Both the position numbers and the translations under genes were made by a program. Positions 21,266-31,481 of a DNA stretch of 64,000 bases are shown here, piece after piece. Source of the DNA: Staphylococcus epidermidis (GTDB lineage Bacteria > Bacillota > Bacilli > Staphylococcales > Staphylococcaceae); the NCBI RefSeq assembly GCF_006742205.1, contig NZ_AP019721.1, forward strand, positions 1,240,001 through 1,304,000, read 5' to 3'. How positions within the stretch are numbered: position 1 is the first letter of the stretch; each line of letters starts with the position of its first letter. The notes beneath the pieces are model-generated. The model was not told where the DNA came from, made no database searches, and worked only from the letters and a program-made list of their open reading frames with translations.

Positions 21266-22048
21266 ATGACAACACCAGTTTTTGAATTACGAAATTTAGA
21301 TTATTATTTCGATAATAAGCATGTATTAGAGAACATAAATATCAAAATTAATCAGGGAGAATTTTTAGCAATTGTTGGTCCGAACGGGGCAGGCAAATCT
21401 ACTTTACTAAAAGTTATACTAGGGCTATTGCCTATACAAAAGGGCGAGATAATTGTTGATGGAAAACCATTTAAAGGTAATAAATCTTCATTGAAAATTA
21501 GCTATGTTTCTCAAAAAGCTTCTGCCTTCAATGCAGGTTTCCCAGCTAGTGTAAAGGAAGTTGTTTTAAGTGGTCTGACTAAAACAAAAAAATTATTTCA
21601 AAGATTTAATAAAAATGACTATCAAAAAGTCACAAAGGTATTAGAGAGATTAAATATATCTCATTTAATAAATAAAAATATAGCTGAACTATCTGGTGGT
21701 CAACAACAACGTGTACTTATTGCTAGAGCACTTATTTCAGACCCAAGTGTGCTAGTGTTAGATGAACCTACAAACGGAATTGATGCAAAACATGTAAGCA
21801 AATTTTACGATACACTTGATAAATTAAAAAAACAGGGGATTACAATAATTTTAGTCACTCACGATATTGGCGTTGTAGCAGATACCGCTACTGAAGTAGC
21901 ATGTTTAAATAAACATCTTCATTTCCACGGTTCCACAGAAGCATTTAAGTCTTTAGATGAAGTTGAAATTTCAAAAATTTATGGTCATCCTATTCAATTT
22001 GTTGATCATCAACACAACCGAACATGTTGTAATGAGGGAAATGAATAA
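21266..22048 (+). CDS. znuC: Zinc (metal) ABC transporter ATP-binding protein
   Basis: The ATPase of a high-affinity zinc/manganese-type importer encoded with its permease and Zur. Walker A GPNGAGKSTLLK is at about residues 36-47, the signature LSGGQQQR at about 138-145, Walker B VLVLDEPT at about 157-164, and the H-loop His in LVTHDIG. The ATG at 21266 follows GAGGTGA; a GTG at 21257 lies in that site and is rejected. The C-terminus ends in a His/Cys-rich tail (HQHNRTCC). The substrate-binding protein is not encoded here. Confidence 0.92.
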   Translation: MTTPVFELRNLDYYFDNKHVLENINIKINQGEFLAIVGPNGAGKSTLLKVILGLLPIQKGEIIVDGKPFKGNKSSLKISYVSQKASAFNAGFPASVKEVVLSGLTKTKKLFQRFNKNDYQKVTKVLERLNISHLINKNIAELSGGQQQRVLIARALISDPSVLVLDEPTNGIDAKHVSKFYDTLDKLKKQGITIILVTHDIGVVADTATEVACLNKHLHFHGSTEAFKSLDEVEISKIYGHPIQFVDHQHNRTCCNEGNE

Positions 22049-22081
22049 ATTTATATTAGAAACAAAGAGGAAGTGTAACTT

Positions 22082-22930
22082 TTGATAGATGCGTTATTAA
22101 ATTTTGATTTTATTAGATATTCTTTGATTAGCGGTCTGCTTATTGGCTTTATCGCACCATTAATAGGTGCATTTATTGTAGTTCGGAGACTATCTTTAAT
22201 TGCTGACGCTTTAAGCCACGTGACATTAGGTGGTATTTCCTTTGGTATGTTTTTGCTTACCATTATTCCAGTTTTCTCAGTAATAAACCCTATGTGGTTT
22301 GGTATTCTTTTTGCTGTTATTGGAGCGTTATTAATTGAAAAATTAAGGACTTCGTTTTCTAATTATCAAGAAATTGCAATTCCTATTATAATGAGCGCTG
22401 GTATTGCTCTAAGTGCTATTTTTATTTCTCTAGCAGATGGTTTTAATCAAGAAATCGTAGGCCTACTATTTGGATCAATTAGTGCAGTAAATATTAGTGA
22501 TTTAACTACAATTATTATCATTACAATAATTGTTCTCATATTTATTGTTTTATTTTATAAAGAATTGTTTATTTTATCATTTGACGAAGAATATAGTAAG
22601 GTCATAGGTATACCAAAGTGGATTCAATTTTTATTTATAGTAATTGTTGCTATGGTAATATCTGCATCAATGAGAGTTGTAGGTATATTATTAGTAAGCG
22701 CGTTAATAACTCTTCCTATAGCAATTTCAATGAGAATAACTAAAGGATTTAAACAATTAATAGCATTAAGTGTTATATTAGGAGAATTATCTGTAATTCT
22801 AGGATTAATTATAGCTTTTTATATGAATATATCACCTGGTGGCGTCATTGTTGTACTATTGGTATTAATGCTCATACTAACGATGATTATTCAGAAGTTA
22901 AAAATTAAGTTTAAAAAGGGAGTCGTTTAA
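22082..22930 (+). CDS. znuB: Zinc (metal) ABC transporter permease
   Basis: An ABC-3 family permease with about eight hydrophobic segments over 282 residues (for example 14-34, 54-78, 96-116, 130-160, 175-215). The ABC-3 motif [14 protein letters not shown] is at about 37-50. The TTG at 22082 is used, with AGAGGAAG upstream. It lies 33 bases after the ATPase and two bases before zur, so the three form one operon. Confidence 0.92.
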   Translation: MIDALLNFDFIRYSLISGLLIGFIAPLIGAFIVVRRLSLIADALSHVTLGGISFGMFLLTIIPVFSVINPMWFGILFAVIGALLIEKLRTSFSNYQEIAIPIIMSAGIALSAIFISLADGFNQEIVGLLFGSISAVNISDLTTIIIITIIVLIFIVLFYKELFILSFDEEYSKVIGIPKWIQFLFIVIVAMVISASMRVVGILLVSALITLPIAISMRITKGFKQLIALSVILGELSVILGLIIAFYMNISPGGVIVVLLVLMLILTMIIQKLKIKFKKGVV

Positions 22931-22932
22931 GA

Positions 22933-23352
22933 ATGAATACAAATGATGCAATTAAAGTTTTAAAGGAAAACGGACTTAAATATACTGATAAACGTAAAGA
23001 TATGCTAGATATCTTTGTTAAAGAGGATAAATATTTAAATGCTAAACATATTCAACAACAAATGGATAAAGACTATCCTGGAATATCATTTGATACTGTA
23101 TACAGAAATCTTCATTTATTTAAAGATTTAGGCATTATAGAGAGTACCGAATTAGATGGAGAAATGAAATTCAGAATCGCATGCACAAATCATCACCATC
23201 ATCATTTTATTTGCGAAAATTGCGGAGAAACTAAAGTGATTGATTTTTGTCCAATAGAAAAGATTAAAAGTCAATTACCCAATGTAAATATTCATACTCA
23301 TAAATTAGAAGTGTATGGTATTTGTGAAGAATGTCAACGTAAAGCAAACTAA
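22933..23352 (+). CDS. zur: Fur-family zinc repressor Zur
   Basis: Zur represses zinc-uptake genes when zinc is abundant. The 139-residue protein has the Fur winged helix (about 1-80, with [15 protein letters not shown]) and the structural zinc pairs CENCGE (about 95-100) and CEEC (about 133-136). A His cluster (NHHHHHF, about 87-93) forms the regulatory metal site. Its position after the zinc ABC genes supports Zur rather than Fur or PerR. Autoregulation by the operator near 21203 is inferred. Confidence 0.93.
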   Translation: MNTNDAIKVLKENGLKYTDKRKDMLDIFVKEDKYLNAKHIQQQMDKDYPGISFDTVYRNLHLFKDLGIIESTELDGEMKFRIACTNHHHHHFICENCGETKVIDFCPIEKIKSQLPNVNIHTHKLEVYGICEECQRKAN

Positions 23353-23466
23353 AATATCATTCGGATTATAATACTGGCACATTTCATCATTTAAATTTAA
23401 GATTTTCAATCATCGAATTTTAAATATTTAATTCTTAGCATAAAGTGAATACTCATGATTAGTAGG

Positions 23467-23501
23467 AAAAGAACCTAGTGACAATAACTGAGGTTCTTTT
23501 T
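23467..23501 (+). terminator. Terminator downstream of zur
   Basis: AAAAGAACCT pairs with AGGTTCTTTTT around a 14-base loop, with a T run. It lies 115 bases after zur; the gap and the following 230 bases hold no credible gene. Confidence 0.75.
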
Positions 23502-23702
23502 ATTAATTATAGGCCATTGGTCGTATTTATTAAAATTTATGCATTTTTATGTTTAATCTTCACAAATTTGAGATATATTTATAGTATATCAATTAGTAGG
23601 TTTAGAAAAATATTAACAAGATTCACATTAACAATTTTGTTTAATTGTCGTGTGAGTCGGGAAAATAATTTAATAATTAAAACTTTTTTGAAAGCATATT
23701 CT

Positions 23703-23731
23703 TTGTTGCTTATAAATCTACTTGTTATGAT
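23703..23731 (+). promoter_or_regulatory. Promoter of sodA
   Basis: TTGTTG at 23703-23708 and TATGAT at 23726-23731 are 17 bases apart, about 34 bases before the sodA start. Confidence 0.6.
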
Positions 23732-23764
23732 ATAGTTATAGACAATTTAGGAGGATGATTATTT

Positions 23765-24364
23765 ATGGCTTTTGAATTACCAAATTTACCTTATGCATAT
23801 GATGCATTAGAACCACACATCGACAAACAAACTATGGAAATTCATCATGACAAACATCATAACACATATGTTACAAAATTAAATTCAGCAGTTGAAGGGA
23901 CAGATTTAGAAGCTAAATCAATCGAAGAAATTGTTGCTAATTTAGATAGTGTGCCATCTAATATTCAAACAGCTGTTCGTAATAATGGCGGTGGTCACCT
24001 TAACCATTCATTGTTCTGGGAACTATTATCACCAAATTCTGAAGAAAAAGGTGAAGTAGTAGATAAAATTAAAGAACAATGGGGTTCTTTAGATGAATTT
24101 AAAAAAGAATTTGCAGATAAAGCTGCAGCACGCTTTGGTTCAGGATGGGCTTGGTTAGTTGTAAACAATGGACAATTAGAAATTGTTACAACACCAAATC
24201 AAGATAATCCAATTACTGAAGGAAAAACACCAATTTTAGGTTTAGATGTTTGGGAGCATGCTTATTATCTTAAATATCAAAATAAACGCCCAGATTATAT
24301 CAATGCATTCTGGAATGTTGTTAACTGGGAAAAAGTTAATGAATTATATAATGCAACTAAATAA
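23765..24364 (+). CDS. sodA: Superoxide dismutase (Mn type)
   Basis: Dismutates superoxide in the cytoplasm. The four metal ligands of Fe/Mn SODs are present: H27, H81, D161 and H165 (LDVWEHAYY). Residues 159-160 are Gly-Leu, the pair found in Mn-specific staphylococcal SodA; the cambialistic SodM has Leu-Phe there by my recollection, so Mn use is inferred. The ATG at 23765 follows TTAGGAGGATG. A monocistronic unit with its own promoter and terminator. Confidence 0.97.
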   Translation: MAFELPNLPYAYDALEPHIDKQTMEIHHDKHHNTYVTKLNSAVEGTDLEAKSIEEIVANLDSVPSNIQTAVRNNGGGHLNHSLFWELLSPNSEEKGEVVDKIKEQWGSLDEFKKEFADKAAARFGSGWAWLVVNNGQLEIVTTPNQDNPITEGKTPILGLDVWEHAYYLKYQNKRPDYINAFWNVVNWEKVNELYNATK

Positions 24365-24436
24365 TCAATATTAAATAACTTTAGAACATAAAAATTCTAA
24401 AAATCAGTTTGAACAATACCTTATATTTATTGTCAT

Positions 24437-24465
24437 AGCCCTTAGATGATTTGCATCTAAGGGCT
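24437..24465 (+). terminator. Terminator of sodA
   Basis: AGCCCTTAGATG pairs perfectly with CATCTAAGGGCT around a 5-base loop. The T tail is weak. Confidence 0.7.
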
Positions 24466-24764
24466 AATTACATATATAACTATATACTATCTACAACACG
24501 TGAGAAATGAGATTCATTACTTAATATCCATTTTTATTAAAATCTAAATGAACATAAAAGTATATACATTTAGTTTGAATTACAATACTGATGAAACCGA
24601 TGTAAAAATTTTTGTTATTGATTATTGTTTAAAAGTATATTTATAAATTTGACTATCAATTGATAAAGGAATTTTTCTGCGCTTCTTTTTTGTTAAAATG
24701 ATAGAAAAATAATCTAATATCATATATCATTTGTATGAGAGACTTTGAATAGAGGTAGGTTGTT
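24466..24764. other. Gene-free stretch between sodA and the PBP gene
   Basis: About 300 AT-rich bases without a credible gene. It presumably holds the PBP promoter, but I could not pick a convincing -35/-10 pair. Confidence 0.4.
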
Positions 24765-26855
24765 TTGCTAAAAAGATTAAAAGAAAAATCAAATGATGAA
24801 AAAATGAGAAACACCATGAATAAAAGAATCAATTTCATATTTGGATTTATAGTATTTATCTTTGCTATAGTCGTATTGAGATTAGGTTATTTACAAATAG
24901 CACAAGGATCTCATTACAAACAATTAATCAAAAACGATGAAAACATAACTGTTAATGAATCAGTACCAAGAGGCCGAATACTAGATAGAAATGGCAAAGT
25001 ACTAGTTGATAATGCTTCAAAGATGTCTATTACATACACTAGAAACCGTAAAACATCACAAAAGGAAATGTTAAATACTGCTAAGAAACTGACAGATTTA
25101 ATTAAAATGGATACAGATAAAATTACTGAGAGAGATAAAAAGGATTTTTGGATTCAAATGTATCCGTCATCTGCTAAAAAGTTAATGAGAAAAGAACAAT
25201 TAATGTTAGAGGATGGCAGTATTTCACAAGACCAATTTGATACCCAACTTAGAGATAAAATAGGAAAAAAACAATTAAAACAGTTAACTAAAAAAGATTT
25301 GCAAGTTTTAGCAATTTATCGGGAAATGAACGCTGGGTCAACTCTAGATCCTCAAACAATTAAAAATGAAGACGTAAGCGAGAAAGAATATGCAGCCGTA
25401 TCACAACAGCTTTCTAAATTACCTGGTGTAAATACTACAATGGATTGGGATAGAAAATACCCATACGGTGATACTTTAAGAGGCATATTTGGAGATGTGT
25501 CGACTTCGACTGAAGGTATACCTAAAGAATTAACTGAACAATATTTATCAAAAGGTTATTCACGAAATGATCGGGTCGGTAAATCTTATCTTGAATATCA
25601 ATACGAAGATGTTCTTAAAGGCACGAAGAAACAAATGAAATATACAACTGATAAATCTGGAAGAGTAATAAGTTCAGAAGTACTTAATCCTGGCTCAAGA
25701 GGTCATGATTTACAATTAACTATAGATATTGATTTACAGAAAAAAGTAGAATCTTTATTAGAAAAACAAATTTCTAAATTACGTAGTCAAGGTGCTAAGG
25801 ATATGGACAATGCGTTAATGGTTGTCCAAAATCCTAAAAATGGAGACATTCTCGCTATTGCAGGAAAGCAAATTGATAAGCAAGGTAAACTCAAAGATTA
25901 TGATATCGGCAACTTTACAGCTCAATACACAGTAGGTTCTTCAGTAAAAGGAGGAACATTATTAGCTGGATACCAAAATAAAGCTATTAATGTTGGAGAA
26001 ACTATGGTAGATGAGCCATTAAAATTCCAAGGTGGTTTAACTAAGCGTTCTTATTTTAATAAAAATGGTCATGTATCTATCGATGATAAACAAGCACTTA
26101 TGCATTCATCAAACGTATACATGTTTAAAACCGCACTTAAATTAGCAGGTGACCCCTATACTTCAGGTATGTCATTACCTAATAATATAGCAGATGCTGG
26201 TCGTAAATTGCGTAAAGGGTTAAATCAAGTAGGTCTTGGCTTAAAAACAGGTATTGACTTACCGAACGAAACGCCAGGCCAAATAGAACCCTTAACTAAT
26301 AATCCTGGTAACTATTTAGACTTAGCTATTGGACAATACGACACATATACACCACTTCAGTTGTCCCAATACGTATCAACTATTGCTAATGATGGCTATA
26401 GAATTCAACCACATATTGGATTGTCTATTTATGAATCTACTAATAAAGATGAAACTGGTCCATTAAAACGTAAAATTAAGGGTAATGTTTTAAATAAGGT
26501 AAATAACTCAAATGACGAAATTAAAGAAGTTCAAGAAGGCTTCAAAATGGCTTTCAATGAAAAGCAAGGTACAGGTTATGCTAGTTTTAGAAATACTGTA
26601 GTACCTTCAGCTGGTAAAACAGGAACTGCTGAAGTTTTTCAAGACGGAGAACCTAGAGTTAACTCAACATATATCGGTTATGCACCCGTCGATGATCCTA
26701 AATTATCTTTTTCAATTGTCTATACAAATCAACCTGTTCCACCACCTTGGTTAAATGGTGGAGATTTAGGTAGAGACGTAATCAACTACTATTTTAAAGA
26801 TAAGGATAATAAAAAAGATGACTCTCAATCTAATAACGAAGAGAAAGAAGATTAA
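24765..26855 (+). CDS. pbpC: Class B penicillin-binding protein (PBP3-like transpeptidase)
   Basis: A class B PBP cross-links septal or lateral peptidoglycan. The N-terminus is cytoplasmic with one membrane anchor (about 21-44). A dimerisation domain follows with PRGRILDRNG at about 66-75. The transpeptidase domain has GSSVKGG (SxxK), HSSNVYM (SxN) and AGKTGTAE (KTG). It closely resembles S. aureus PBP3 as I recall it (about 691 residues; here 696), not PBP2a. The start is TTG at 24765 after AGAGGTAGG. The C-terminal tail is charged. Confidence 0.93.
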   Translation: MLKRLKEKSNDEKMRNTMNKRINFIFGFIVFIFAIVVLRLGYLQIAQGSHYKQLIKNDENITVNESVPRGRILDRNGKVLVDNASKMSITYTRNRKTSQKEMLNTAKKLTDLIKMDTDKITERDKKDFWIQMYPSSAKKLMRKEQLMLEDGSISQDQFDTQLRDKIGKKQLKQLTKKDLQVLAIYREMNAGSTLDPQTIKNEDVSEKEYAAVSQQLSKLPGVNTTMDWDRKYPYGDTLRGIFGDVSTSTEGIPKELTEQYLSKGYSRNDRVGKSYLEYQYEDVLKGTKKQMKYTTDKSGRVISSEVLNPGSRGHDLQLTIDIDLQKKVESLLEKQISKLRSQGAKDMDNALMVVQNPKNGDILAIAGKQIDKQGKLKDYDIGNFTAQYTVGSSVKGGTLLAGYQNKAINVGETMVDEPLKFQGGLTKRSYFNKNGHVSIDDKQALMHSSNVYMFKTALKLAGDPYTSGMSLPNNIADAGRKLRKGLNQVGLGLKTGIDLPNETPGQIEPLTNNPGNYLDLAIGQYDTYTPLQLSQYVSTIANDGYRIQPHIGLSIYESTNKDETGPLKRKIKGNVLNKVNNSNDEIKEVQEGFKMAFNEKQGTGYASFRNTVVPSAGKTGTAEVFQDGEPRVNSTYIGYAPVDDPKLSFSIVYTNQPVPPPWLNGGDLGRDVINYYFKDKDNKKDDSQSNNEEKED

Positions 26856-26892
26856 TTTAAATTGTCAACTCAACTAATCACGAAATTATACT

Positions 26893-26920
26893 TTGCAATT
26901 AGTTAAGTAATTGGTATAAT
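26893..26920 (+). promoter_or_regulatory. Promoter of rpmG
   Basis: TTGCAA at 26893-26898 and TATAAT at 26915-26920 are 16 bases apart, about 40 bases before the rpmG start. Confidence 0.7.
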
Positions 26921-26959
26921 AAAAAAGTCGTATTTTGAAAAGGTAAGGAGGAGAAACTC

Positions 26960-27109
26960 ATGCGCGTAAACGTTACATTAGCTTGTACAGAATGTGGAGA
27001 TAGAAACTATATCTCAACAAAAAACAAAAGAAATAATCCTGAACGTGTAGAAATGAAAAAATATTGTTCACGTGATAACAAACATACTTTACATCGTGAA
27101 ACTAAATAA
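26960..27109 (+). CDS. rpmG: 50S ribosomal protein L33
   Basis: A 49-residue protein starting [17 protein letters not shown] and ending KHTLHRETK. It has the first CxxC (C9, C12), but only one Cys in the C-terminal half ([10 protein letters not shown]), so the classic double CxxC zinc ribbon is incomplete. The ATG at 26960 follows AAGGAGGAG. It has its own promoter and terminator. Confidence 0.96.
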   Translation: MRVNVTLACTECGDRNYISTKNKRNNPERVEMKKYCSRDNKHTLHRETK

Positions 27110-27151
27110 TAAATTTTTTAAAATTTGTACATGACAATATAAAATCGATTT

Positions 27152-27199
27152 AATCCCTTTAAAGTAACCACTTATAAAAGTGAAAACTTTGAAGGGATT
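27152..27199 (+). terminator. Terminator of rpmG
   Basis: AATCCCTTTAAAGT pairs with ACTTTGAAGGGATT, with a second small stem in the loop and a following TTTTTC. Confidence 0.8.
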
Positions 27200-27291
27200 T
27201 TTCATTTACTTTTTTTATCATTAAATACCAACTTAATGACATTAGTAACTATAAACGTTATAATGTTAAGTGAACGAAATGGGTGAATAAA

Positions 27292-27843
27292 ATGGATAAA
27301 AAAGGACTACGTAGAAATATAATTAAAAAGATGAAATCTTACGACAAAGAACAAAAATATTTGGCTGATGAATGGTTGGCTAAGAAATTATATCAAAGTG
27401 AAGCTTATCGCAAAGCTAACACAATTGGTTTTGTTTTATCGATGCCTCATGAAGTTAATACATATCCAATTATTACTCATTCGCTAAACAATAATAAGAA
27501 AATTTTTGTTCCTGAAACAAATTATCAACAGCAAGACATGACTTTTAAGCAACTATTATCAATTGAGGATATCGAGAAAGATAGCAAAGGTATTTATCAT
27601 TCTATTTCCCCAGTCGGTACAACGAATAAAATGGACTTAGTTGTAGTACCGGGGGTTGCATTTGACAAATTGGGCTATCGAATAGGATATGGTGGTGGTT
27701 ATTATGACCGATTCCTGAGCCAACATAAATGTAATACAGTTAGTTTACTATACGATTTTCAGTTAGCCCAATTCAATATAGAACCACACGATCAACCTGT
27801 AGAGCAATTAATTATTTATCACAATAAAGTGGTGGAGGAATAA
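27292..27843 (+). CDS. 5-formyltetrahydrofolate cyclo-ligase
   Basis: Converts 5-formyl-THF to 5,10-methenyl-THF using ATP. The C-terminal motif GYGGGYYDRFL is diagnostic, and the N-terminal KKGLRRNIIKKMK binds ATP phosphate in this family. The ATG at 27292 follows GGGTGA; a GTG at 27283 is the less likely alternative. The gene abuts the rhomboid gene with no gap, the Bacillus yqgN-gluP order. Confidence 0.92.
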   Translation: MDKKGLRRNIIKKMKSYDKEQKYLADEWLAKKLYQSEAYRKANTIGFVLSMPHEVNTYPIITHSLNNNKKIFVPETNYQQQDMTFKQLLSIEDIEKDSKGIYHSISPVGTTNKMDLVVVPGVAFDKLGYRIGYGGGYYDRFLSQHKCNTVSLLYDFQLAQFNIEPHDQPVEQLIIYHNKVVEE

Positions 27844-29304
27844 ATGAATATTAATAAACTTTATTGGAAGGCTTTATACTACTGGATTAGGTATCTTAAT
27901 TATAATGTAATTTATCGTGATAAAGAGGACGATGAAATATGGTTGTCTCATAAGAGAAAACATTCAATTGTTGTATTTAGAAAAGATGTCACATCTACCC
28001 AAGAGATTAGGTTTGATAAATCAAAAATTATGGAACGACCTGAAGAAATACAACAATTCATCGGTTATATACCTGAATCTTATGAATTTTATTATTTTAC
28101 GGATAAAGAGCTTTCAAAAGAAAATTTAAATGAAGAAAAACCAATTAAACTGAAATTTAAAATTATAAGCAATGAGCAAAGCTTAAATTCACTCCCTATA
28201 AACTTTTTACTTTTAAAAATGCTAATTAATAATGAAGATAAAAGGACTTACCTTCATTACAAAAGAAAAGTTTTAACACAAAATCTTGTTGATAAACATA
28301 TGCAACGTTTTACCCCTATTACATATACACTTATCTTAATTAATATTGTGATATGGTTATGTATGATTTTATACTTAAATCGATTTTCTGATGTTAAACT
28401 ATTAGAAGTAGGTGGACTTGTTCATTTTAATGTTGTTCACGGAGAATGGTATAGACTTATTTCGTCAATGTTTTTACATTTTAATTTCGAACACATTTTA
28501 ATGAATATGCTCTCTCTATTTATTTTTGGTAAAATTGTCGAATCAATCATTGGATCATGGCGAATGCTAATAATTTATATAATATCCGGATTATATGGAA
28601 ATTTTGTTTCTCTATCATTTAATACGACTACAATTTCAGTCGGTGCTAGTGGAGCAATATTTGGTCTAATTGGTTCTATTTTTGTGATTATGTATTTAAG
28701 CAAGAATTTTAATAAAAAAATGATTGGCCAGTTATTAATTGCTTTGGTTGTTTTAATCGTTTTTTCACTTTTTATGTCTAATATTAATATAATGGCACAT
28801 TTAGGTGGATTTATCAGTGGTGTATTAATTACATTAATAGGCTATTATTTCAAAACACAACGCTCTTTATTTTGGTCATTTTTGATTGTATTTTTACTTA
28901 TATTCATCATTTTACAAATTAGAATATTTACTATAAGTGAGGATAATATCTATGATAAATTAATTCGGGATGAAATGATTAAAGGTAATTATAGCGAAGC
29001 AAAAAATGTTGTAAAACAAACACTTAATAATAATTACGCCGATGATGAAACATATTACCTTAGTGGTTTGATTACTGCAACTAAGAGTTCGCAAGCAGAG
29101 GCCGTATCAGAATGGGAAAGAGGTTTAAGAAAATTTCCAAATTCAGGTGTACTTAATTATGAATTAGCTATAGCTAATCGTTCTTTAAGTGATGATAAAA
29201 AGGCTTTAAAATATATAAAAAAAGCTGTAGCAATTAATCCTAATAATAAAAAATATGTTAATTTAAAAAAAGAGTTGAGTAAATCTAATGACACGAAAAA
29301 TTAA
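27844..29304 (+). CDS. gluP: Rhomboid intramembrane serine protease (GluP/YqgP type)
   Basis: A membrane protease of the rhomboid family. The N-terminal soluble domain covers about 1-155; six or seven membrane segments lie in about 157-365. The catalytic dyad is S269 in VGASGAIFGL and H319 in MAHLGGFISG, and HFNFEHILMN carries the usual His/Asn. The C-terminal 110 residues look like TPR repeats (YYLSGLITATK, GVLNYELAIANRSL). In Bacillus YqgP cleaves the magnesium transporter MgtE; substrates here are unknown. The ATG at 27844 follows GTGGAGGA. Confidence 0.93.
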   Translation: MNINKLYWKALYYWIRYLNYNVIYRDKEDDEIWLSHKRKHSIVVFRKDVTSTQEIRFDKSKIMERPEEIQQFIGYIPESYEFYYFTDKELSKENLNEEKPIKLKFKIISNEQSLNSLPINFLLLKMLINNEDKRTYLHYKRKVLTQNLVDKHMQRFTPITYTLILINIVIWLCMILYLNRFSDVKLLEVGGLVHFNVVHGEWYRLISSMFLHFNFEHILMNMLSLFIFGKIVESIIGSWRMLIIYIISGLYGNFVSLSFNTTTISVGASGAIFGLIGSIFVIMYLSKNFNKKMIGQLLIALVVLIVFSLFMSNINIMAHLGGFISGVLITLIGYYFKTQRSLFWSFLIVFLLIFIILQIRIFTISEDNIYDKLIRDEMIKGNYSEAKNVVKQTLNNNYADDETYYLSGLITATKSSQAEAVSEWERGLRKFPNSGVLNYELAIANRSLSDDKKALKYIKKAVAINPNNKKYVNLKKELSKSNDTKN

Positions 29305-29488
29305 AAGTTTTTATGACGTGTTACAATTACTTAAAACATATGGTTTCATTATATATTTTAAAAATCCAGATGATATGTATGAAATGATGATACAAGAGAT
29401 TAAATCCTTATATAGTTATCAATTGTTAACGAAGGATGAATATCTAAATTGTATACTGATAATTAATCAAAGAAGGAATGAAAAGTAA
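29288..29488 (+). CDS. yqgQ: YqgQ-like small protein (DUF910)
   Basis: A 66-residue protein of unknown function, always found between the rhomboid and glucokinase genes in bacilli. Content such as [22 protein letters not shown] matches what I recall of the YqgQ family, a three-helix protein that may bind nucleic acid. The start lies 17 bases inside the end of gluP and the stop overlaps the start of glk, so translation is tightly coupled. Confidence 0.82.
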   Translation: MTRKIKSFYDVLQLLKTYGFIIYFKNPDDMYEMMIQEIKSLYSYQLLTKDEYLNCILIINQRRNEK

Positions 29489-30474
29489 TGACAGATATTA
29501 TTTTAGCTGCTGATATAGGCGGAACAACTTGTAAATTGGGGATATTTGACAAGGATTTAGAACAATTGCATAAATGGTCTATTGATACTGATACAAGTGA
29601 CCACACTGGTGAGTTACTTTTAAAAAACATTTATAATTCTTTTACTGAAAAGATTGCAGAATATAAATATGATTTTAACAATGTAGTTGGAGTCGGTATT
29701 GGTGTTCCTGGGCCTGTTGATTTTGATACTGGAGTTGTATACGGAGCTGTTAATTTACATTGGCCCGATAGTGTCAATGTAAGAGAAATTTTCAAACAAT
29801 ATGTTAATTGTCCAGTTTATGTTGATAATGATGCTAATGTTGCTGCTTTGGGAGAAAAACATAAAGGTGCCGGCGAAGGTGCTGATGATGTAGTAGCCAT
29901 TACTTTAGGTACCGGCCTAGGTGGAGGTATAATTTCTAATGGAGAAATTGTACATGGACACAATGGGTCTGGCGCTGAGATTGGACATTTAAGAGCTGAT
30001 TTTGATCAACGTTTTCAATGCAATTGTGGTAAATCAGGTTGTATAGAAACAGTTGCTTCTGCTACTGGTGTAGTAAATTTAGTTAATTTCTATTATCCTA
30101 AATTAACGTTTAAATCATCAATTTTACAACTTATTAAAGATAACCAAGTAACTGCAAAAGCTGTATTTGATGCGGCTAAAGCTGGCGATCAATTCTGTAT
30201 ATTTATAACTGAAAAAGTGGCAAATTATATCGGTTATTTATGCAGTATCATTAGCGTTACTAGTAATCCAAAATATATTGTTCTAGGAGGGGGCATGTCT
30301 ACAGCGGGACTTATCCTTATAGAAAATATTAAAACTGAATACCGTAATTTAACTTTTACTCCAGCTCAAAATAATACTGAGATAGTACAAGCTAAGTTAG
30401 GGAATGACGCTGGTATTACTGGTGCAGCTGGGCTTATCAAAACATATATCATAGATAAAGAGGGTGCTAAATAA
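29488..30474 (+). CDS. glk: ROK-family glucokinase
   Basis: Phosphorylates glucose to glucose-6-phosphate with ATP. The N-terminal phosphate loop is [10 protein letters not shown] (about 9-18), the sugar-binding EIGH motif is at about 166-169 (GAEIGHL), and the ROK zinc motif [10 protein letters not shown] is at about 179-188. The 328-residue length is normal. The ATG overlaps the last base of yqgQ. The next gene starts on its stop codon. Confidence 0.95.
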   Translation: MTDIILAADIGGTTCKLGIFDKDLEQLHKWSIDTDTSDHTGELLLKNIYNSFTEKIAEYKYDFNNVVGVGIGVPGPVDFDTGVVYGAVNLHWPDSVNVREIFKQYVNCPVYVDNDANVAALGEKHKGAGEGADDVVAITLGTGLGGGIISNGEIVHGHNGSGAEIGHLRADFDQRFQCNCGKSGCIETVASATGVVNLVNFYYPKLTFKSSILQLIKDNQVTAKAVFDAAKAGDQFCIFITEKVANYIGYLCSIISVTSNPKYIVLGGGMSTAGLILIENIKTEYRNLTFTPAQNNTEIVQAKLGNDAGITGAAGLIKTYIIDKEGAK

Positions 30475-30800
30475 TGGCAATTGTTGATGTAGTAGTTATT
30501 CCAGTAGGAACAGAGGGACCTAGTGTAAGTAAATATATAGCTGAAATCCAAACAAAGTTAAATGAATTTAAACAACAAGGGAAAATTGATTATCAATTGA
30601 CACCAATGAATACATTAATCGAAGGTGATTTGAAAGACCTTTTTGAGGTGATTCAAGCGATTCATGAATTACCTTTTGATAAAGGGTTAGATAGGGTTTG
30701 TACAAATATTAGAATTGATGATCGTCGAGATAAATCAAGAAAAATGAATGATAAATTAAAATCAGTACAAAAACATCTAGACCATAGTGGTGAATTATAA
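30474..30800 (+). CDS. MTH1187-family thiamine-binding protein
   Basis: A 108-residue DUF77 protein. Family members are tetrameric ferredoxin-like folds that bind thiamine-like ligands; the biological role is unsettled. The N-terminus AIVDVVVIPVGTEGPSVSKY and the middle LTPMNTLIEGDLKDLFEVI are typical. It sits within a chain of one-base overlaps between glk and the MBL hydrolase. Confidence 0.85.
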   Translation: MAIVDVVVIPVGTEGPSVSKYIAEIQTKLNEFKQQGKIDYQLTPMNTLIEGDLKDLFEVIQAIHELPFDKGLDRVCTNIRIDDRRDKSRKMNDKLKSVQKHLDHSGEL

Positions 30801-31423
30801 TGCGAATTTCAAATTTAACATTAGGAATAGTTGATACTAATACGTATTTCATTGAGAATGAAGAAAATGTAATATTAATCGATCCCTCAAGTGAAAGTCA
30901 AAAAATAATAAAAAAATTAAATCAAATCAATAAACCTTTAAAAGCAATTTTATTAACACATGCACACTATGATCATATCGGAGCATTAGATAATATTATT
31001 GAAAAATATCAGGTTCCAGTTTATATGAGTAAAGATGAGTTTGATTTTTTAACTGATCCAGATAAAAATGGCTCATCTAAATTTACACAATATGGTTTAT
31101 CTAAAATAGAAAGTCACGCAAATCCCTTAAGTTTATCAGAAGGTCCTGCAGAGATTGAAGGATTTAAATTTAAAGTATTACATACGCCAGGTCATTCGCC
31201 AGGTAGTCTTAGTTTTGTTTTTAATGACTTTGCTGTTGTTGGCGATACTCTGTTCAAAAATGGTATCGGTCGTACAGACCTTTATAAGGGAGATTATGAA
31301 ACATTAATTGATTCAATAAAAGATAAATTATTTGAATTAGAGGGTGATATGCCACTTTTCCCTGGACATGGGCCTTACACTACAGTTGACGATGAGCAAC
31401 TCAATCCGTTTATAAATGGTTAA
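30800..31423 (+). CDS. Metallo-beta-lactamase-fold hydrolase (YqgX type)
   Basis: A glyoxalase II-like hydrolase of the YqgX group. The zinc motif LTHAHYDH is at about residues 52-59, HTPGHSPGS at about 130-138, the bridging Asp in VVGDTLF, and the last His in FPGHGPYT. Its exact substrate is unknown. It is the last gene of the 27292-31423 run; transcription should stop at the perfect hairpin starting 13 bases after its stop. Confidence 0.9.
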   Translation: MRISNLTLGIVDTNTYFIENEENVILIDPSSESQKIIKKLNQINKPLKAILLTHAHYDHIGALDNIIEKYQVPVYMSKDEFDFLTDPDKNGSSKFTQYGLSKIESHANPLSLSEGPAEIEGFKFKVLHTPGHSPGSLSFVFNDFAVVGDTLFKNGIGRTDLYKGDYETLIDSIKDKLFELEGDMPLFPGHGPYTTVDDEQLNPFING

Positions 31424-31435
31424 ATATTATAGAGT

Positions 31436-31481
31436 AAAAAAATCACCTCCTACGTTTATATATGTAGGAGGTGATTTTTTT
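31436..31481 (+). terminator. Perfect 18-bp terminator hairpin containing the comGA ribosome binding site
   Basis: Bases 31436-31453 and 31464-31481 are exact reverse complements; the loop is 10 bases. The 3' arm holds AGGAGGTGA, the comGA Shine-Dalgarno, paired with TCACCTCCT in the 5' arm, and ends in seven T that include the first two bases of the comGA TTG start. It therefore acts as an intrinsic terminator for upstream transcripts and hides the comGA ribosome binding site in any transcript starting upstream. Confidence 0.9.

Noticed and set aside
23478-23735. 85-codon open frame upstream of sodA
   Set aside because: It begins inside a terminator, runs into the sodA promoter, and has AT-driven composition with no family likeness.
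31380-31440. SigH or ComK promoter for comG just before the hairpin
   Set aside because: No convincing SigH -35/-10 or ComK AT-boxes were found in the short gap; AT-rich matches were not specific.
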